A DNA stretch of 64,000 bases from Pseudomonas sp. MMS21 TM103 (GTDB lineage: Bacteria > Pseudomonadota > Gammaproteobacteria > Pseudomonadales > Pseudomonadaceae), in the NCBI RefSeq assembly GCF_022132145.1, contig NZ_JAJISP010000005.1, positions 186,001 through 250,000 of the forward strand, read 5' to 3'. The stretch's first letter is position 1. Every line of letters starts with the position of its first letter. The notes under the pieces are model-generated. The model had not been told where the DNA came from. It did no database searches and saw only the letters and a list, made by a program, of their open reading frames with translations. A program made the position numbers and the translations under genes. Positions 42,685-51,405 of the stretch are shown piece by piece.

Positions 42685-43473
42685 CTACGAAGGAGCTACG
42701 CCACCCATTCTGGAACTCATTGCCTGTGCTGCCTGCACCAATAATTCAGCTGCGGAGCCTTGAGCGTCGGCCCTGAATGCAGTGGCCGCCCCTACCACCG
42801 TGATCACGCCGGCCAGCCTGTGACCGGCGGCAAATACCGGTGCCGAGAGGGCATTCACGCCCGGCATTAGTAAGCCATGCACCTGATGCAGCCCGGCTTT
42901 GCGAATCAACGCCATTTGCTTGTGCAAATCGGCTGAGCGCTCAGCGCTGGCTTTACCCACCTCTTGTTCGCGAATTTTCGAAGTCTCAGGCTCCGGAAGA
43001 AACGCATTGAATACGAGTCCCGTCGACGACCCTAGTAACGGCAATACCGAGCCGATCTGGGTCACCAGGGTCACAGCCCCCAGCGCCTGCTCCACGTGTA
43101 CAACAGTTGGTCCCTTGTTGCCCCATACGGCCAAAAAACAGGTCTCGTTGAGCGCATCGCGCAACTCGATCAGGCGCGGCGTAGCGACCTTCACCACATC
43201 CAATCGACCCAGGGCAGCCAAACCGACTAGCAGCGCCTCCCGGCCAAGACCGTAATGGTTGGTCAGCACATCCTGTTCGGCGAACCCGCTGGCGATCAGC
43301 GCCTGAAGATAGCGATGCACCTTGCTTGCGGGCATGCCTACATGCTCGGCGAGTTTCGTCAATGATGTGGCCGGGGCCAATTCGGCCAGCCCCTTGAGGA
43401 TGTCGGTGCCGACTTCGGCCGCCTGCACTTTTTGTCGCCGCGCACCTACGGGAGTCTCGATTTCCTTTGCCAT
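42685..43473 (-). CDS. hmgR: IclR-family regulator, HmgR-like
   Basis: A 262-residue IclR protein. The winged helix (GTDILKGLAELAPATSLTKLAEHVGMPASKVHRYLQAL) sits near residues 20-60 and the effector domain follows (GLLMPGVNALSAPVFAAGHRLAGVITVVG). In P. putida HmgR represses the hmgABC genes and is released by homogentisate, binding a 17-bp palindrome. The gene is divergent from hmgA and the candidate operator lies between them. Lower similarity elsewhere cannot be judged by eye. Confidence 0.88.
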   Translation of the reverse strand: MAKEIETPVGARRQKVQAAEVGTDILKGLAELAPATSLTKLAEHVGMPASKVHRYLQALIASGFAEQDVLTNHYGLGREALLVGLAALGRLDVVKVATPRLIELRDALNETCFLAVWGNKGPTVVHVEQALGAVTLVTQIGSVLPLLGSSTGLVFNAFLPEPETSKIREQEVGKASAERSADLHKQMALIRKAGLHQVHGLLMPGVNALSAPVFAAGHRLAGVITVVGAATAFRADAQGSAAELLVQAAQAMSSRMGGVAPS

Positions 43474-43532
43474 GACTAGCCCTGACCCACTGTAAGAAGG
43501 CTGCTTTATAGCTTGACGTCAGGCGCAACACA

Positions 43533-43560
43533 AATTACGTTATGCGTAATCTAATTACGC
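43533..43560. promoter_or_regulatory. Candidate HmgR operator between hmgR and hmgA
   Basis: ATTACGTTATGCGTAAT (43534-43550) is a 17-bp palindrome with 6-bp arms, overlapped by a second one, CGTAATCTAATTACG (43545-43559). The whole 28-bp block recurs at 40706 with four differences. It lies 15 bp before the hmgA ATG and 60 bp before hmgR. The 17-bp length equals that reported for P. putida HmgR. Confidence 0.7.
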
Positions 43561-43574
43561 GCAACGGTGGCGAT

Positions 43575-44879
43575 ATGTTTTCACGACCTGATTCCCTACC
43601 CCTTACCTATCAATCCGGGTTTGGCAATGAATTCAGCAGCGAGGCCCTGCCAGGTGCTTTGCCCGTCGGCCAGAACTCGCCACAGATAGCCCCCTATGGT
43701 CTTTATGCCGAACTGCTCTCCGGCACGGCATTTACCGTACCGCGCACAGAGTCACGCCGTACCTGGCTCTATCGGATCAATCCGTCGGCTGCACATCCTC
43801 ATTTTCAGCGCCTGGGTAAACAGATCACGGGCCAGGAGCTCGGCCCAATCAACCCCAACCGGCTGCGCTGGGATGCCTTCGACATACCTCAAGCTCCCAC
43901 CGACTTTGTCGATGGCCTGATCACTCTCGCCGCCACCGCTGCGGCAGATCAAGCCAGTGGCATAAGCATCCACCTCTACCGCGCCAATACCTCAATGGAG
44001 CGGGCCTTCTTCAATGCCGACGGCGAATGGTTGCTGGTACCGCAGCAAGGCCGCCTGCGCGTCGTTACCGAGCTGGGCTTGCTGGATCTGGAGCCGCAGG
44101 AAATTGCCGTTTTGCCACGTGGCATGAAGTTCCGGGTCGAACTGCTCGACGCCAGCGCCCGTGGTTACATCTGCGAGAATCACGGCTGCGCGCTACGCCT
44201 GCCCGACCTGGGCCCGATCGGCAGCAATGGCCTGGCCAACCCGCGCGACTTCGTCGCCCCGGTCGCCCATTACCAAGACACTGACGAGCCAACTGAGTTG
44301 GTACAGAAGTTCCTCGGCGAGCTGTGGATCACCCAGCTTGAGCACTCGCCCTTCGACGTTGTCGCGTGGCACGGCAACAACGTGCCGTACAAATACGATC
44401 TGCGCCGCTTCAATACCATCGGCACGGTGAGCTACGACCATCCGGATCCATCGATCTTCACCGTGCTTACTTCCCCGGGTGCAGTACAAGGTCAGGCCAA
44501 TGTGGACTTCGTGATCTTTCCGCCACGCTGGATGGTGGCGGAAAACACCTTCCGTCCACCATGGTTCCACCGCAACCTCATGAACGAATTCATGGGACTG
44601 ATCGAAGGTTGCTACGACGCCAAGGCCGATGGCTTCTCGCCAGGCGGCGCCTCACTGCACAACTGCATGAGCGCCCACGGCCCAGACAACGCCACCACCG
44701 AGAAAGCCATTGAGGTGGAACTTGCACCAAGTAAGATTGAGCAAACCATGGCGTTCATGTTCGAGACCAGCACCGTGCTACGGCCGACCCGCTATGCCCT
44801 CGAATGCCCGCAACTGCAAGGCAACTACGACGCATGCTGGACTGGCATGCGCAAGTCGTTCAACAAAGAGAGCCGCTGA
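43575..44879 (+). CDS. hmgA: Homogentisate 1,2-dioxygenase
   Basis: HmgA opens the ring of homogentisate to maleylacetoacetate. The 434 residues start MFSRPDSLPLTYQSGFGNEFSSEALPGAL, with the family signature LTYQSGFGNEF. The C-terminal iron-binding part has NCMSAHGPD, EVELAPSKI and the region around PPWFHRNLMNEFMGLI. I chose the start at 43575 rather than the ATG at 43542, because the latter lies inside the operator and the product length then matches relatives. Two bases separate it from fahA. Confidence 0.96.
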   Translation: MFSRPDSLPLTYQSGFGNEFSSEALPGALPVGQNSPQIAPYGLYAELLSGTAFTVPRTESRRTWLYRINPSAAHPHFQRLGKQITGQELGPINPNRLRWDAFDIPQAPTDFVDGLITLAATAAADQASGISIHLYRANTSMERAFFNADGEWLLVPQQGRLRVVTELGLLDLEPQEIAVLPRGMKFRVELLDASARGYICENHGCALRLPDLGPIGSNGLANPRDFVAPVAHYQDTDEPTELVQKFLGELWITQLEHSPFDVVAWHGNNVPYKYDLRRFNTIGTVSYDHPDPSIFTVLTSPGAVQGQANVDFVIFPPRWMVAENTFRPPWFHRNLMNEFMGLIEGCYDAKADGFSPGGASLHNCMSAHGPDNATTEKAIEVELAPSKIEQTMAFMFETSTVLRPTRYALECPQLQGNYDACWTGMRKSFNKESR

Positions 44880-44881
44880 TA

Positions 44882-46186
44882 ATGACCACGCATAGCAATC
44901 ATCGCAGCTGGCTGGCTTCGGCTAATGACCACCCAGACTTCCCGCTGCAGAATCTGCCTCTGGGTATCTTCAGCAGCACCAATAAGTCGCCACGGGGCGG
45001 TGTGGCTATCGGCGAGATGATCCTGGATCTTCAGGCTGCACTGGATGCCGGCTTGTTTCATGGCGCGGCCGTCGCCGCCGCCGAAACCGCCAGTCGATCC
45101 CAGCTGAACGACTTCTTCGCCCTCGGCGCTGCCGCCCGTCGTGCCTTGCGCGGCGCACTGCTGGAGCTGCTGGATGAGCGCAGCAAACAGCGCGAAGCCA
45201 TGCAGGCACTGGGCGAAACCCTGCTAGTGCCCATGCACGCTTGCCAGTTGCACCTGCCAGCGCGTATCGGCGACTACACCGACTTTTACGTCGGTATTCA
45301 CCACGCCAACAACGTCGGCAAGTTGTTCCGCCCGGACAACCCCTTGTTACCTAACTACAAACATGTACCCATTGGCTACCATGGCCGCGCCTCGACCATT
45401 TGTGTATCCGACACCCCGGTCCGTCGCCCTAACGGGCAGACCTTGCCGCCGGGGCAGGACACCCCGAGTTTCGGGCCGAGCAAGCGCCTGGACTACGAGC
45501 TGGAACTGGGCATCTGGATCGGCCAGGGCAATGAAATGGGCGAGCCTATCGCCATCGGCCAGGCCAGCGAGCATGTGGCAGGATTCTGCCTGCTGAACGA
45601 CTGGTCCGCGCGTGACGTACAGGCCTGGGAATACCAGCCGCTTGGCCCTTTTCTGTCGAAGAACTTCGCCAGCAGCGTATCGCCCTGGGTGATTACTGCC
45701 GAAGCCCTGGAGCCATTTCGCAAAACCCAACCTGCGCGCCCCGAAGGCGATCCGCAGCCCTTGCCCTACTTGCTCGACGAAGCAGACCAGGCCACTGGTG
45801 CTATCGATATCGAGTTGGAAGTACTGCTGCTCACCGCCGCCATGCGCGAGCAGGGATTGCCGCCCCAGCGCTTGGCGCGGAGCAACACATTGAACATGTA
45901 CTGGACCGTGGCCCAAATGGTCGCGCACCACAGTGTCGGTGGTTGCAAGCTGCAACCGGGTGACCTCTTCGGTTCCGGCACCTTGTCCGGCCCGCAGTCT
46001 GAAGCCTTCGGCAGCTTGCTGGAGAGCACCGTCGGCGGCAAGCAGCCGCTGAGCCTGCCGAGTGGCGAGCAACGCACCTTCCTCGCTGATGGCGATGAAG
46101 TAATCATGCGCGCCCGCTGCCACCGCGAAGGCTACCCCTCCATTGGTTTCGGCGAGTGCCGTGGCACCCTGTTGCCCGCACTTTGA
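44882..46186 (+). CDS. fahA: Fumarylacetoacetase
   Basis: This enzyme cleaves fumarylacetoacetate to fumarate and acetoacetate, the end of the tyrosine pathway. The 434 residues carry an N-terminal SH3-like domain and the catalytic domain. The latter has DYTDFYVGIHHANNVGKLFRP, PIGYHGRASTI, LDYELELGIWIG and NDWSARDVQAWEYQPLGPF, with the metal and active-site residues of FAH. It starts two bases after hmgA and is surely co-transcribed. It is followed by remnants of acetoacetate-handling genes. Confidence 0.96.
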   Translation: MTTHSNHRSWLASANDHPDFPLQNLPLGIFSSTNKSPRGGVAIGEMILDLQAALDAGLFHGAAVAAAETASRSQLNDFFALGAAARRALRGALLELLDERSKQREAMQALGETLLVPMHACQLHLPARIGDYTDFYVGIHHANNVGKLFRPDNPLLPNYKHVPIGYHGRASTICVSDTPVRRPNGQTLPPGQDTPSFGPSKRLDYELELGIWIGQGNEMGEPIAIGQASEHVAGFCLLNDWSARDVQAWEYQPLGPFLSKNFASSVSPWVITAEALEPFRKTQPARPEGDPQPLPYLLDEADQATGAIDIELEVLLLTAAMREQGLPPQRLARSNTLNMYWTVAQMVAHHSVGGCKLQPGDLFGSGTLSGPQSEAFGSLLESTVGGKQPLSLPSGEQRTFLADGDEVIMRARCHREGYPSIGFGECRGTLLPAL

Positions 46187-46213
46187 ACACCGAGCTCTGC
46201 GTGCTCGATAGTG

Positions 46214-46420
46214 CTGATGGAGCACTGCGCCAAGGATGGCAACCCAAAAATTCACAAGATTTGTCAGTTACCGCTGACAGGTGTTGGTGTGGTCGATCGG
46301 ATCATCACCGACTTGGCTGTGCTGGATGTTGTTGATTCGGGCCTGAAACTGGTCGAGATGGCCCCCGGCGTCAGTCTGCAAGAACTGGAAGCCATGACGG
46401 CACGCCCCATCCAGATCTGA
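46214..46420 (+). pseudogene. C-terminal fragment of a 3-oxoacid CoA-transferase subunit B
   Basis: The 69-codon remnant reads MEHCAKDGNPKIHKICQLPLTG, then VVDRIITDLAVLDV and APGVSLQELEAMT. This is the end of ScoB/AtoA-type subunits, which are normally about 210 residues. The 5' two thirds and the partner subunit gene are missing. The complete enzyme would activate acetoacetate, the product of fahA just upstream. Confidence 0.85.
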
Positions 46421-46523
46421 ACGTTGGGCGAACCAACACAGCGCCACAAGCGTAGTGAGCCGATAGGCTGGTAAGCCCATTTTTAATTGTTGGTGTTTTA
46501 CACGGCTCTGCCTTCGGGCAGTT

Positions 46524-46563
46524 GGCGCGACACTCCTCGGGAAGGCGGTGTCGCGCCTTTTTT
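46524..46563 (+). terminator. Strong rho-independent terminator
   Basis: GGCGCGACAC (46524-46533) pairs with GTGTCGCGCC (46548-46557), followed by six T. It ends the hmgA-fahA transcript before the thiolase remnant. Confidence 0.9.
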
Positions 46564-46578
46564 GTATGGAAGTTCGTC

Positions 46579-47345
46579 ATGCAAGAAGTCGTCATAGTCC
46601 CTGCCACCCGCACCACCGCCGGCAGCTTCCAGGGTTCGCTGGCTGGCATCGCCACCCCCGAACTGCACGTCGCGGTGATCCGCCACCTGCTGGAAAAACC
46701 CGGCCTGCCCCACGCGGCGCCGACACTGACCCTGAACAAGGTCTGCGGCTCGGGCCTAACAGCCCTGCACCTGGATGCCTAGGCAATCCGCTGCGGCGAT
46801 CATCGCCGGCGGCATGGAGAGCATGAGCCTGGTCCCTACCTGATTTCCGGCGCACGTATCAGTCTGCGCATGGGCCACTCCCATCCGATCGATACCATGA
46901 TCACCGACGGCCAGAGGGACGCCTTCAACGACTACCAAATGGACATCGCCGCCGAGAACCTGATGAACAAGTACGGCATCAGTCGCGAAGCGCAGAACGC
47001 CTTCGCCGCCGCCTCGCAGCAGAAAGCCTGCGCCGCCATCGAGGCCGGACGCTTCGCCGACGAAATAACCCCGATCATGATTCCCCAGCGCAAGGGCGAG
47101 CCCTTGGCCTTCGCCATCGACGAACATCCGCGCGCCGAATCTCTGGGCAAGCTCAAGCCGGCGTTCAAAAAAGACGTCAACGTCAACGGGGCGCCATCAC
47201 CATCGGCCACCCGATCGGTGGCTCCGGCTGCCGGATTCAGGTGACCCCGCAAAACGAGAGGCTCATGCTCGACGCCAAGAAAAGGCTGGCCACCCTGCGC
47301 ATCGGTGGTGGTCAGGGCGTGGCCCTGGTGATCGAACGCCGAGGT
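46579..47345 (+). pseudogene. Decayed acetyl-CoA acetyltransferase (thiolase)
   Basis: It starts intact: MQEVVIVPATRTTAGSFQGS, then TLNKVCGSGLTALHLDA, which includes the active-site cysteine. A TAG stop and frame loss follow. Later pieces are MGHSHPIDTMITDG, MDIAAENLMNKYGISREAQN, and FKKDVNVNG joined abruptly to TIGHPIGGSGC-like sequence. The end is RLATLRIGGGQGVALVIERR. Several internal segments are missing, totalling about 140 codons. It belonged with the scoB remnant as an acetoacetate-to-acetyl-CoA unit. Confidence 0.85.
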
Positions 47346-47407
47346 TGGGGTGTAGTGAGACGTCAACCGGGAAAACGTTCCGGTCGGCATAAAGCTGCAA
47401 CTTCCAG

Positions 47408-47439
47408 GGTAATCCCCCAATTTTTAGTACTTGCCAAAA
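47408..47439 (+). repeat. Direct repeat, copy 2 (32 bp)
   Basis: GGTAATCCCCCAATTTTTAG continuing TACTTGCCAAAA, matching 39655-39686 at 29 of 32 positions in the same orientation. It lies right after the thiolase remnant. The region to 47554 has no other recognisable feature. Confidence 0.6.
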
Positions 47440-47554
47440 ACGTTTTTTCATCGACGGATTACTCATCCCGGTACGCTCATTGGGGGTTTTCCGAGCGAAC
47501 TACCGCCTCAGAGAGAAGCGTCTGATCGATAGACATCAATGCGCTAAAATACGG

Positions 47555-49186
47555 CTATAGGGTGAAACGCTGCACCAGTCGATGCAGTTGGCCCGACAGT
47601 TGTGACAACTCGCCGCTAGCCGTAGATGTCTGATGTGAGCCAGTCGCAGACTGTGAAGACAAATCACGAATGCTCATGAGGTTTCTATCCACTTCCCTGG
47701 CTACCTGCGCCTGCTGCTCAGTAGCAGCCGCAATCATCAGATTCCTGTCATTGATTTGTGTGATTGAGTCAGTTATTTCCACCAAGGCAAGTCCGGCAGC
47801 TTGGGCCAATTGCAAGGTAGCACCCGCCTGAGTACTGGTTCGTTCCATAGACATGACAGCCTTGTCTGTGCCGATCTGTATCGTTGCAACCATCTGCTCA
47901 ATTTCATGCGTCGATTGCTGGGTACGATGCGCCAACGCTCGAACCTCGTCGGCTACAACGGCGAAACCCCGGCCCGCTTCGCCGGCACGAGCAGCCTCAA
48001 TTGCAGCATTCAATGCGAGCAAGTTCGTCTGTTCGGCTATTGCCCTTATTACATCCAATACCTTGCCAATGTCATTAGCCTGTAGGGCAAGGCCCTTAAT
48101 GTCGTCCGAAGACGATTGAACGCTTAGTACCATATTGGTAATAGCACTGGCCGTAGCATCGACCTGCTTGCGTCCGTGACTAGTGGCAATCCCAGACTGT
48201 GCTGCGGCCTGGGCAGCAGACGCTGCATTGAGGGCGACCTCATCAACCGCGGCACTCATTTCATTGACTGCCGTGGCAGCCATTTCGATTTCATCGTTCT
48301 GCCGCTGAAGACACCGTGATGCATCCTCGGTCACTGTATTGAGTTGTTTAGAGGTCGTTGCTAGCTGCGCAGACGAATCACCAATTTGATTCAATGCTTC
48401 ACGCAAGCTCTGCTGCATCGTCGCTAAAGCACTGAGCAAAAGGGCTGGCTCATCACGACCGTCAACATGGATGACCTCGCTAAAATCGTTGCCAGCTATC
48501 CGTTGAGCGATGCGTAAGGCTTCGCTCAACGGTGCTAGCAAGCTGCTGGCGTAGAGCCAAGCCAGCGCTATGACTGCGATGATCGAGAAAATAATGGCGG
48601 CGCTGACCAAGACGACAGTCTCGTGAAAAATGTCATTGGCCGTCTGGCCAATTTCAGAGGCTATGGTGTCGTTCAATTCAACCAAGCGCGAGAAATCCCT
48701 GCCGAGTTTATCCGTAGCGGCTCTCAATGCCTCTCGTGCCTGCACGACTTCGAGATGCTCGTCCCCCAGTCGCATCAATTTATCGAGATAGTCGTCCTCG
48801 ACCACTGACATTGCCTGGATGCTCGCCGTAACCTGTTCCAGTTCGGCGCGGGCCGCATTGCTGATCATCAAATCGCGCAGCCCCACCAACTGGATCTGCA
48901 TAGGCTCTCTGGACGTCCTGATTTCGCTCAGCGCCTGCGCCTTGCGCTCGTCTGACTCGATAGGGTTACGCAAACGAATATGCTCACCGCGAAGAGCGAC
49001 GAATCGTTTATCGAGAGATGCAAGTGCCCTGTTGCTAGGAACGACATACTGCTCAATTTGCTTTGTGGCATGGTTCAGTTGCGAGGTCTGTCTTAATGCA
49101 AAACCACCAAGGCAAATAACCAACAACGCAAACAAACCGAAACACAGGGCAGAGCGCGGCGCGAGTTTCAATTTTCTTAACCACAT
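47555..49186 (-). CDS. Methyl-accepting chemotaxis protein
   Basis: A 543-residue chemoreceptor. TM1 (SALCFGLFALLVICLGGFAL) is followed by a four-helix-bundle periplasmic domain, TM2 (VLVSAAIIFSIIAVIALAWL) near residue 195, and HAMP. The cytoplasmic signalling hairpin contains IAEQTNLLALNAAIEAARAGEAGRGFAVVADEVRALAHRT. No C-terminal CheR/CheB pentapeptide is visible. The start at 49186 (MWLRKLKLAP) has GGAG upstream. The ligand is unknown, but proximity to a TRAP uptake system suggests an organic acid. Confidence 0.92.
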   Translation of the reverse strand: MWLRKLKLAPRSALCFGLFALLVICLGGFALRQTSQLNHATKQIEQYVVPSNRALASLDKRFVALRGEHIRLRNPIESDERKAQALSEIRTSREPMQIQLVGLRDLMISNAARAELEQVTASIQAMSVVEDDYLDKLMRLGDEHLEVVQAREALRAATDKLGRDFSRLVELNDTIASEIGQTANDIFHETVVLVSAAIIFSIIAVIALAWLYASSLLAPLSEALRIAQRIAGNDFSEVIHVDGRDEPALLLSALATMQQSLREALNQIGDSSAQLATTSKQLNTVTEDASRCLQRQNDEIEMAATAVNEMSAAVDEVALNAASAAQAAAQSGIATSHGRKQVDATASAITNMVLSVQSSSDDIKGLALQANDIGKVLDVIRAIAEQTNLLALNAAIEAARAGEAGRGFAVVADEVRALAHRTQQSTHEIEQMVATIQIGTDKAVMSMERTSTQAGATLQLAQAAGLALVEITDSITQINDRNLMIAAATEQQAQVAREVDRNLMSIRDLSSQSATGSHQTSTASGELSQLSGQLHRLVQRFTL

Positions 49187-49462
49187 GACCAGTACTCCGG
49201 CATCAATGTCTCGGTGCAAGCGCGCGATGAAACCCAATTAACATCGTCGGTTAAGCTGGATTGTGTCGCGTATACGACGCATTGATTAGAGAGTGGCTGG
49301 CCACTGAGTGCAGCCAAAGCAAGCTGAAGAACGAAAGCCCAATTCATGGTGTTTTCTTCTTGTTAGGGATTGCTAAAAGCGGGTCACTTTATCGATTGAA
49401 AAGGGGGGCGCCTCTCGACTGTAGAACCAGCAGAGTGTGGCAGGCCCAAGGCGCACAACACT

Positions 49463-50743
49463 TTAGGGTGTATTCATCATGCTATTCGGCAGCCAGACCG
49501 CAATCTGGGGGAACGCAACAACCAAACCCAACCCAAGCATCATCAGTAGGACGAAGGGAAAAGAGCCACGAATAATCGGCCCCATGGGCGAATGGGTAAC
49601 CGCTTTAATGGTGAACAGGTTCATTCCGACTGGTGGCGTAATCATCGCTATTTCCAGGTTAATTACGAGCAGGACTCCATACCAAATAGGATCAATGCCA
49701 AGGTGCGTCATAACCGGCAAAATAACCGGTGATGTAATGAGGATAATCGCGATTGACTCGAGGAACATCCCAAGGATGAACAGCATCACCATCATTGCCA
49801 GGATGAAACCTAAAGGCCCCATATTTAGATGGGTAACCATGTCGACGATCTGCTGTGGCACCATCATCTTCGTCAGTGCATAACTGAACACCGCTGCCGA
49901 AGCGAGGATCATGAACAACATGGCCGACGTCCGCGCGGCATCTATAGCGCAGGCCCATATATCACGAAGTCCGATGCTTCGATATGCCAGCCCAGCGATC
50001 ATCAGTGCCAATATGGCGCCAATCGCAGCAGCTTCAGTTGCGGTGAATACACCGGCATACATACCGCCCAGCACCAGCCCAGGAAGCGTGATGGCCCAAC
50101 CTGACTTGCGAATCGCTACAAACATTTCACCAGCGCTGGCACGCTGCTCGCGCTTGGTACCGCGCTGACGGAACATGCAATAGACGCAGAAAATCACCGC
50201 CAGCAGAAATCCAGGCAAGAGCCCCGCCATAAACAGCCCACTGATCGACGTATCGGTTGCCACCCCGTAAAGAATCATAGGCCCAGACGGCGGAATCAGA
50301 ATGCCCAGGGTGCCGCCAGCGGCTACCAGGCCGTAGGCAATCTTCGGGTCATATCCGTAGCGAATCATCTGCGGAATTGCCACCGCGCCGATGGTCAGTG
50401 CGGTCGCTACACTTGAGCCAGAGATTGCCGAAAAAATCATGCAGGCTGCGATAGTCGCAATGCCAACCCCGCCCGGCAAATGCCGAGTCAATGTATAGGC
50501 TGTGCTGTAGAGATCATCAACGATGCGCCCACGGATCATTACATGGGCCATGTAAGCGAACAACGGGATGGCCACCAACACATACATCCCCGTCTTGGCG
50601 AAGACAATATCGGAGACAATCGCCAATCCGCCGGGTTCGCTGAGCAGTAGCAGTCCGCCAAACAGAGACAGACCAGCAAAAATAGGCAAGCCTGTGAGCA
50701 ACAGCAGAATCAGGCCTAAAAGCAACAAGGAAATGGCGAGCAT
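49463..50743 (-). CDS. dctM: TRAP transporter large permease (DctM family)
   Basis: A 426-residue inner-membrane protein with about twelve hydrophobic helices. It begins ISLLLLGLILLLLTGLPIFAGLSL and contains SGSSVATALTIGAVAIPQM and GTLGILIPPSGPMILYGVATD, hallmarks of DctM. It forms the sodium-driven permease with DctQ. The start overlaps the dctQ stop (TAATG). This is the last gene of oprD-dctP-dctQ-dctM. The 276 bp between it and the chemoreceptor gene hold nothing recognisable. Confidence 0.94.
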   Translation of the reverse strand: MLAISLLLLGLILLLLTGLPIFAGLSLFGGLLLLSEPGGLAIVSDIVFAKTGMYVLVAIPLFAYMAHVMIRGRIVDDLYSTAYTLTRHLPGGVGIATIAACMIFSAISGSSVATALTIGAVAIPQMIRYGYDPKIAYGLVAAGGTLGILIPPSGPMILYGVATDTSISGLFMAGLLPGFLLAVIFCVYCMFRQRGTKREQRASAGEMFVAIRKSGWAITLPGLVLGGMYAGVFTATEAAAIGAILALMIAGLAYRSIGLRDIWACAIDAARTSAMLFMILASAAVFSYALTKMMVPQQIVDMVTHLNMGPLGFILAMMVMLFILGMFLESIAIILITSPVILPVMTHLGIDPIWYGVLLVINLEIAMITPPVGMNLFTIKAVTHSPMGPIIRGSFPFVLLMMLGLGLVVAFPQIAVWLPNSMMNTP

Positions 50744-51318
50744 TAGTGCTTCCCCTCTTCAGTTGTGACGAATGCTGACGCACCGCATGCCAGGCGCAAC
50801 AGGCTATCCACCGCGGCCAGTGTGAGCAGGCAGCCACCCAGAGGGATCAGCAGCTGCAACTGATACATAGGCAACTCCAGGTAACCCTGAGTCACCATGC
50901 CGATAGACTTTGAAAACATTGCTGCTTCCCAGCCGTTCACCACCAGAAACACGGAGAGAATCAGAACAACAGACATCGACCAGATCTGCGCCCAACGCTG
51001 AGCGCTCGAACTCATCAATTCCGTGACCAGATCCACGCCAATATGCCGGCCCTCGCGTAACGCGCAGGCGGCTCCAAACATCACAACACCGATCACTAGA
51101 AAACCCACCACTTCATCAATCCAAAGCGATGGCTGACCGACGACGTAGCGAACCACCACCGAGTAACCGATCAGGGCCAGCGCCACCAGCACACAAGCTG
51201 CGGAAAGCGCCATGGCAACGCTGAACAGCGCACCGACGACTGTGCTGAAGATCCGGCAGAAGACTGGGGGATTGATCTCGCTCATATGGTTGCTCAGATA
51301 GGCTTGCTTACTATTCAT
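50743..51318 (-). CDS. dctQ: TRAP transporter small permease (DctQ family)
   Basis: A 191-residue protein with four membrane segments, including VGFLVIGVVMFGAACALREGRHIGVDLV, the typical DctQ core with the R-E-G-x-H-I-x-V-D motif. I prefer the ATG at 51318 (MNSKQAYLSN), six bases after GAGGTG, to upstream candidates. It is 87 bp after dctP and translationally coupled to dctM. Confidence 0.9.
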   Translation of the reverse strand: MNSKQAYLSNHMSEINPPVFCRIFSTVVGALFSVAMALSAACVLVALALIGYSVVVRYVVGQPSLWIDEVVGFLVIGVVMFGAACALREGRHIGVDLVTELMSSSAQRWAQIWSMSVVLILSVFLVVNGWEAAMFSKSIGMVTQGYLELPMYQLQLLIPLGGCLLTLAAVDSLLRLACGASAFVTTEEGKH

Positions 51319-51405
51319 GACATCACCTCGGTGAATGATGGAAAGAGGCGCAAACCAGCGCCTGGCGCCAGCCCTGAGTCGCTCGCCTCCTCCCGGCAAA
51401 ACAGG

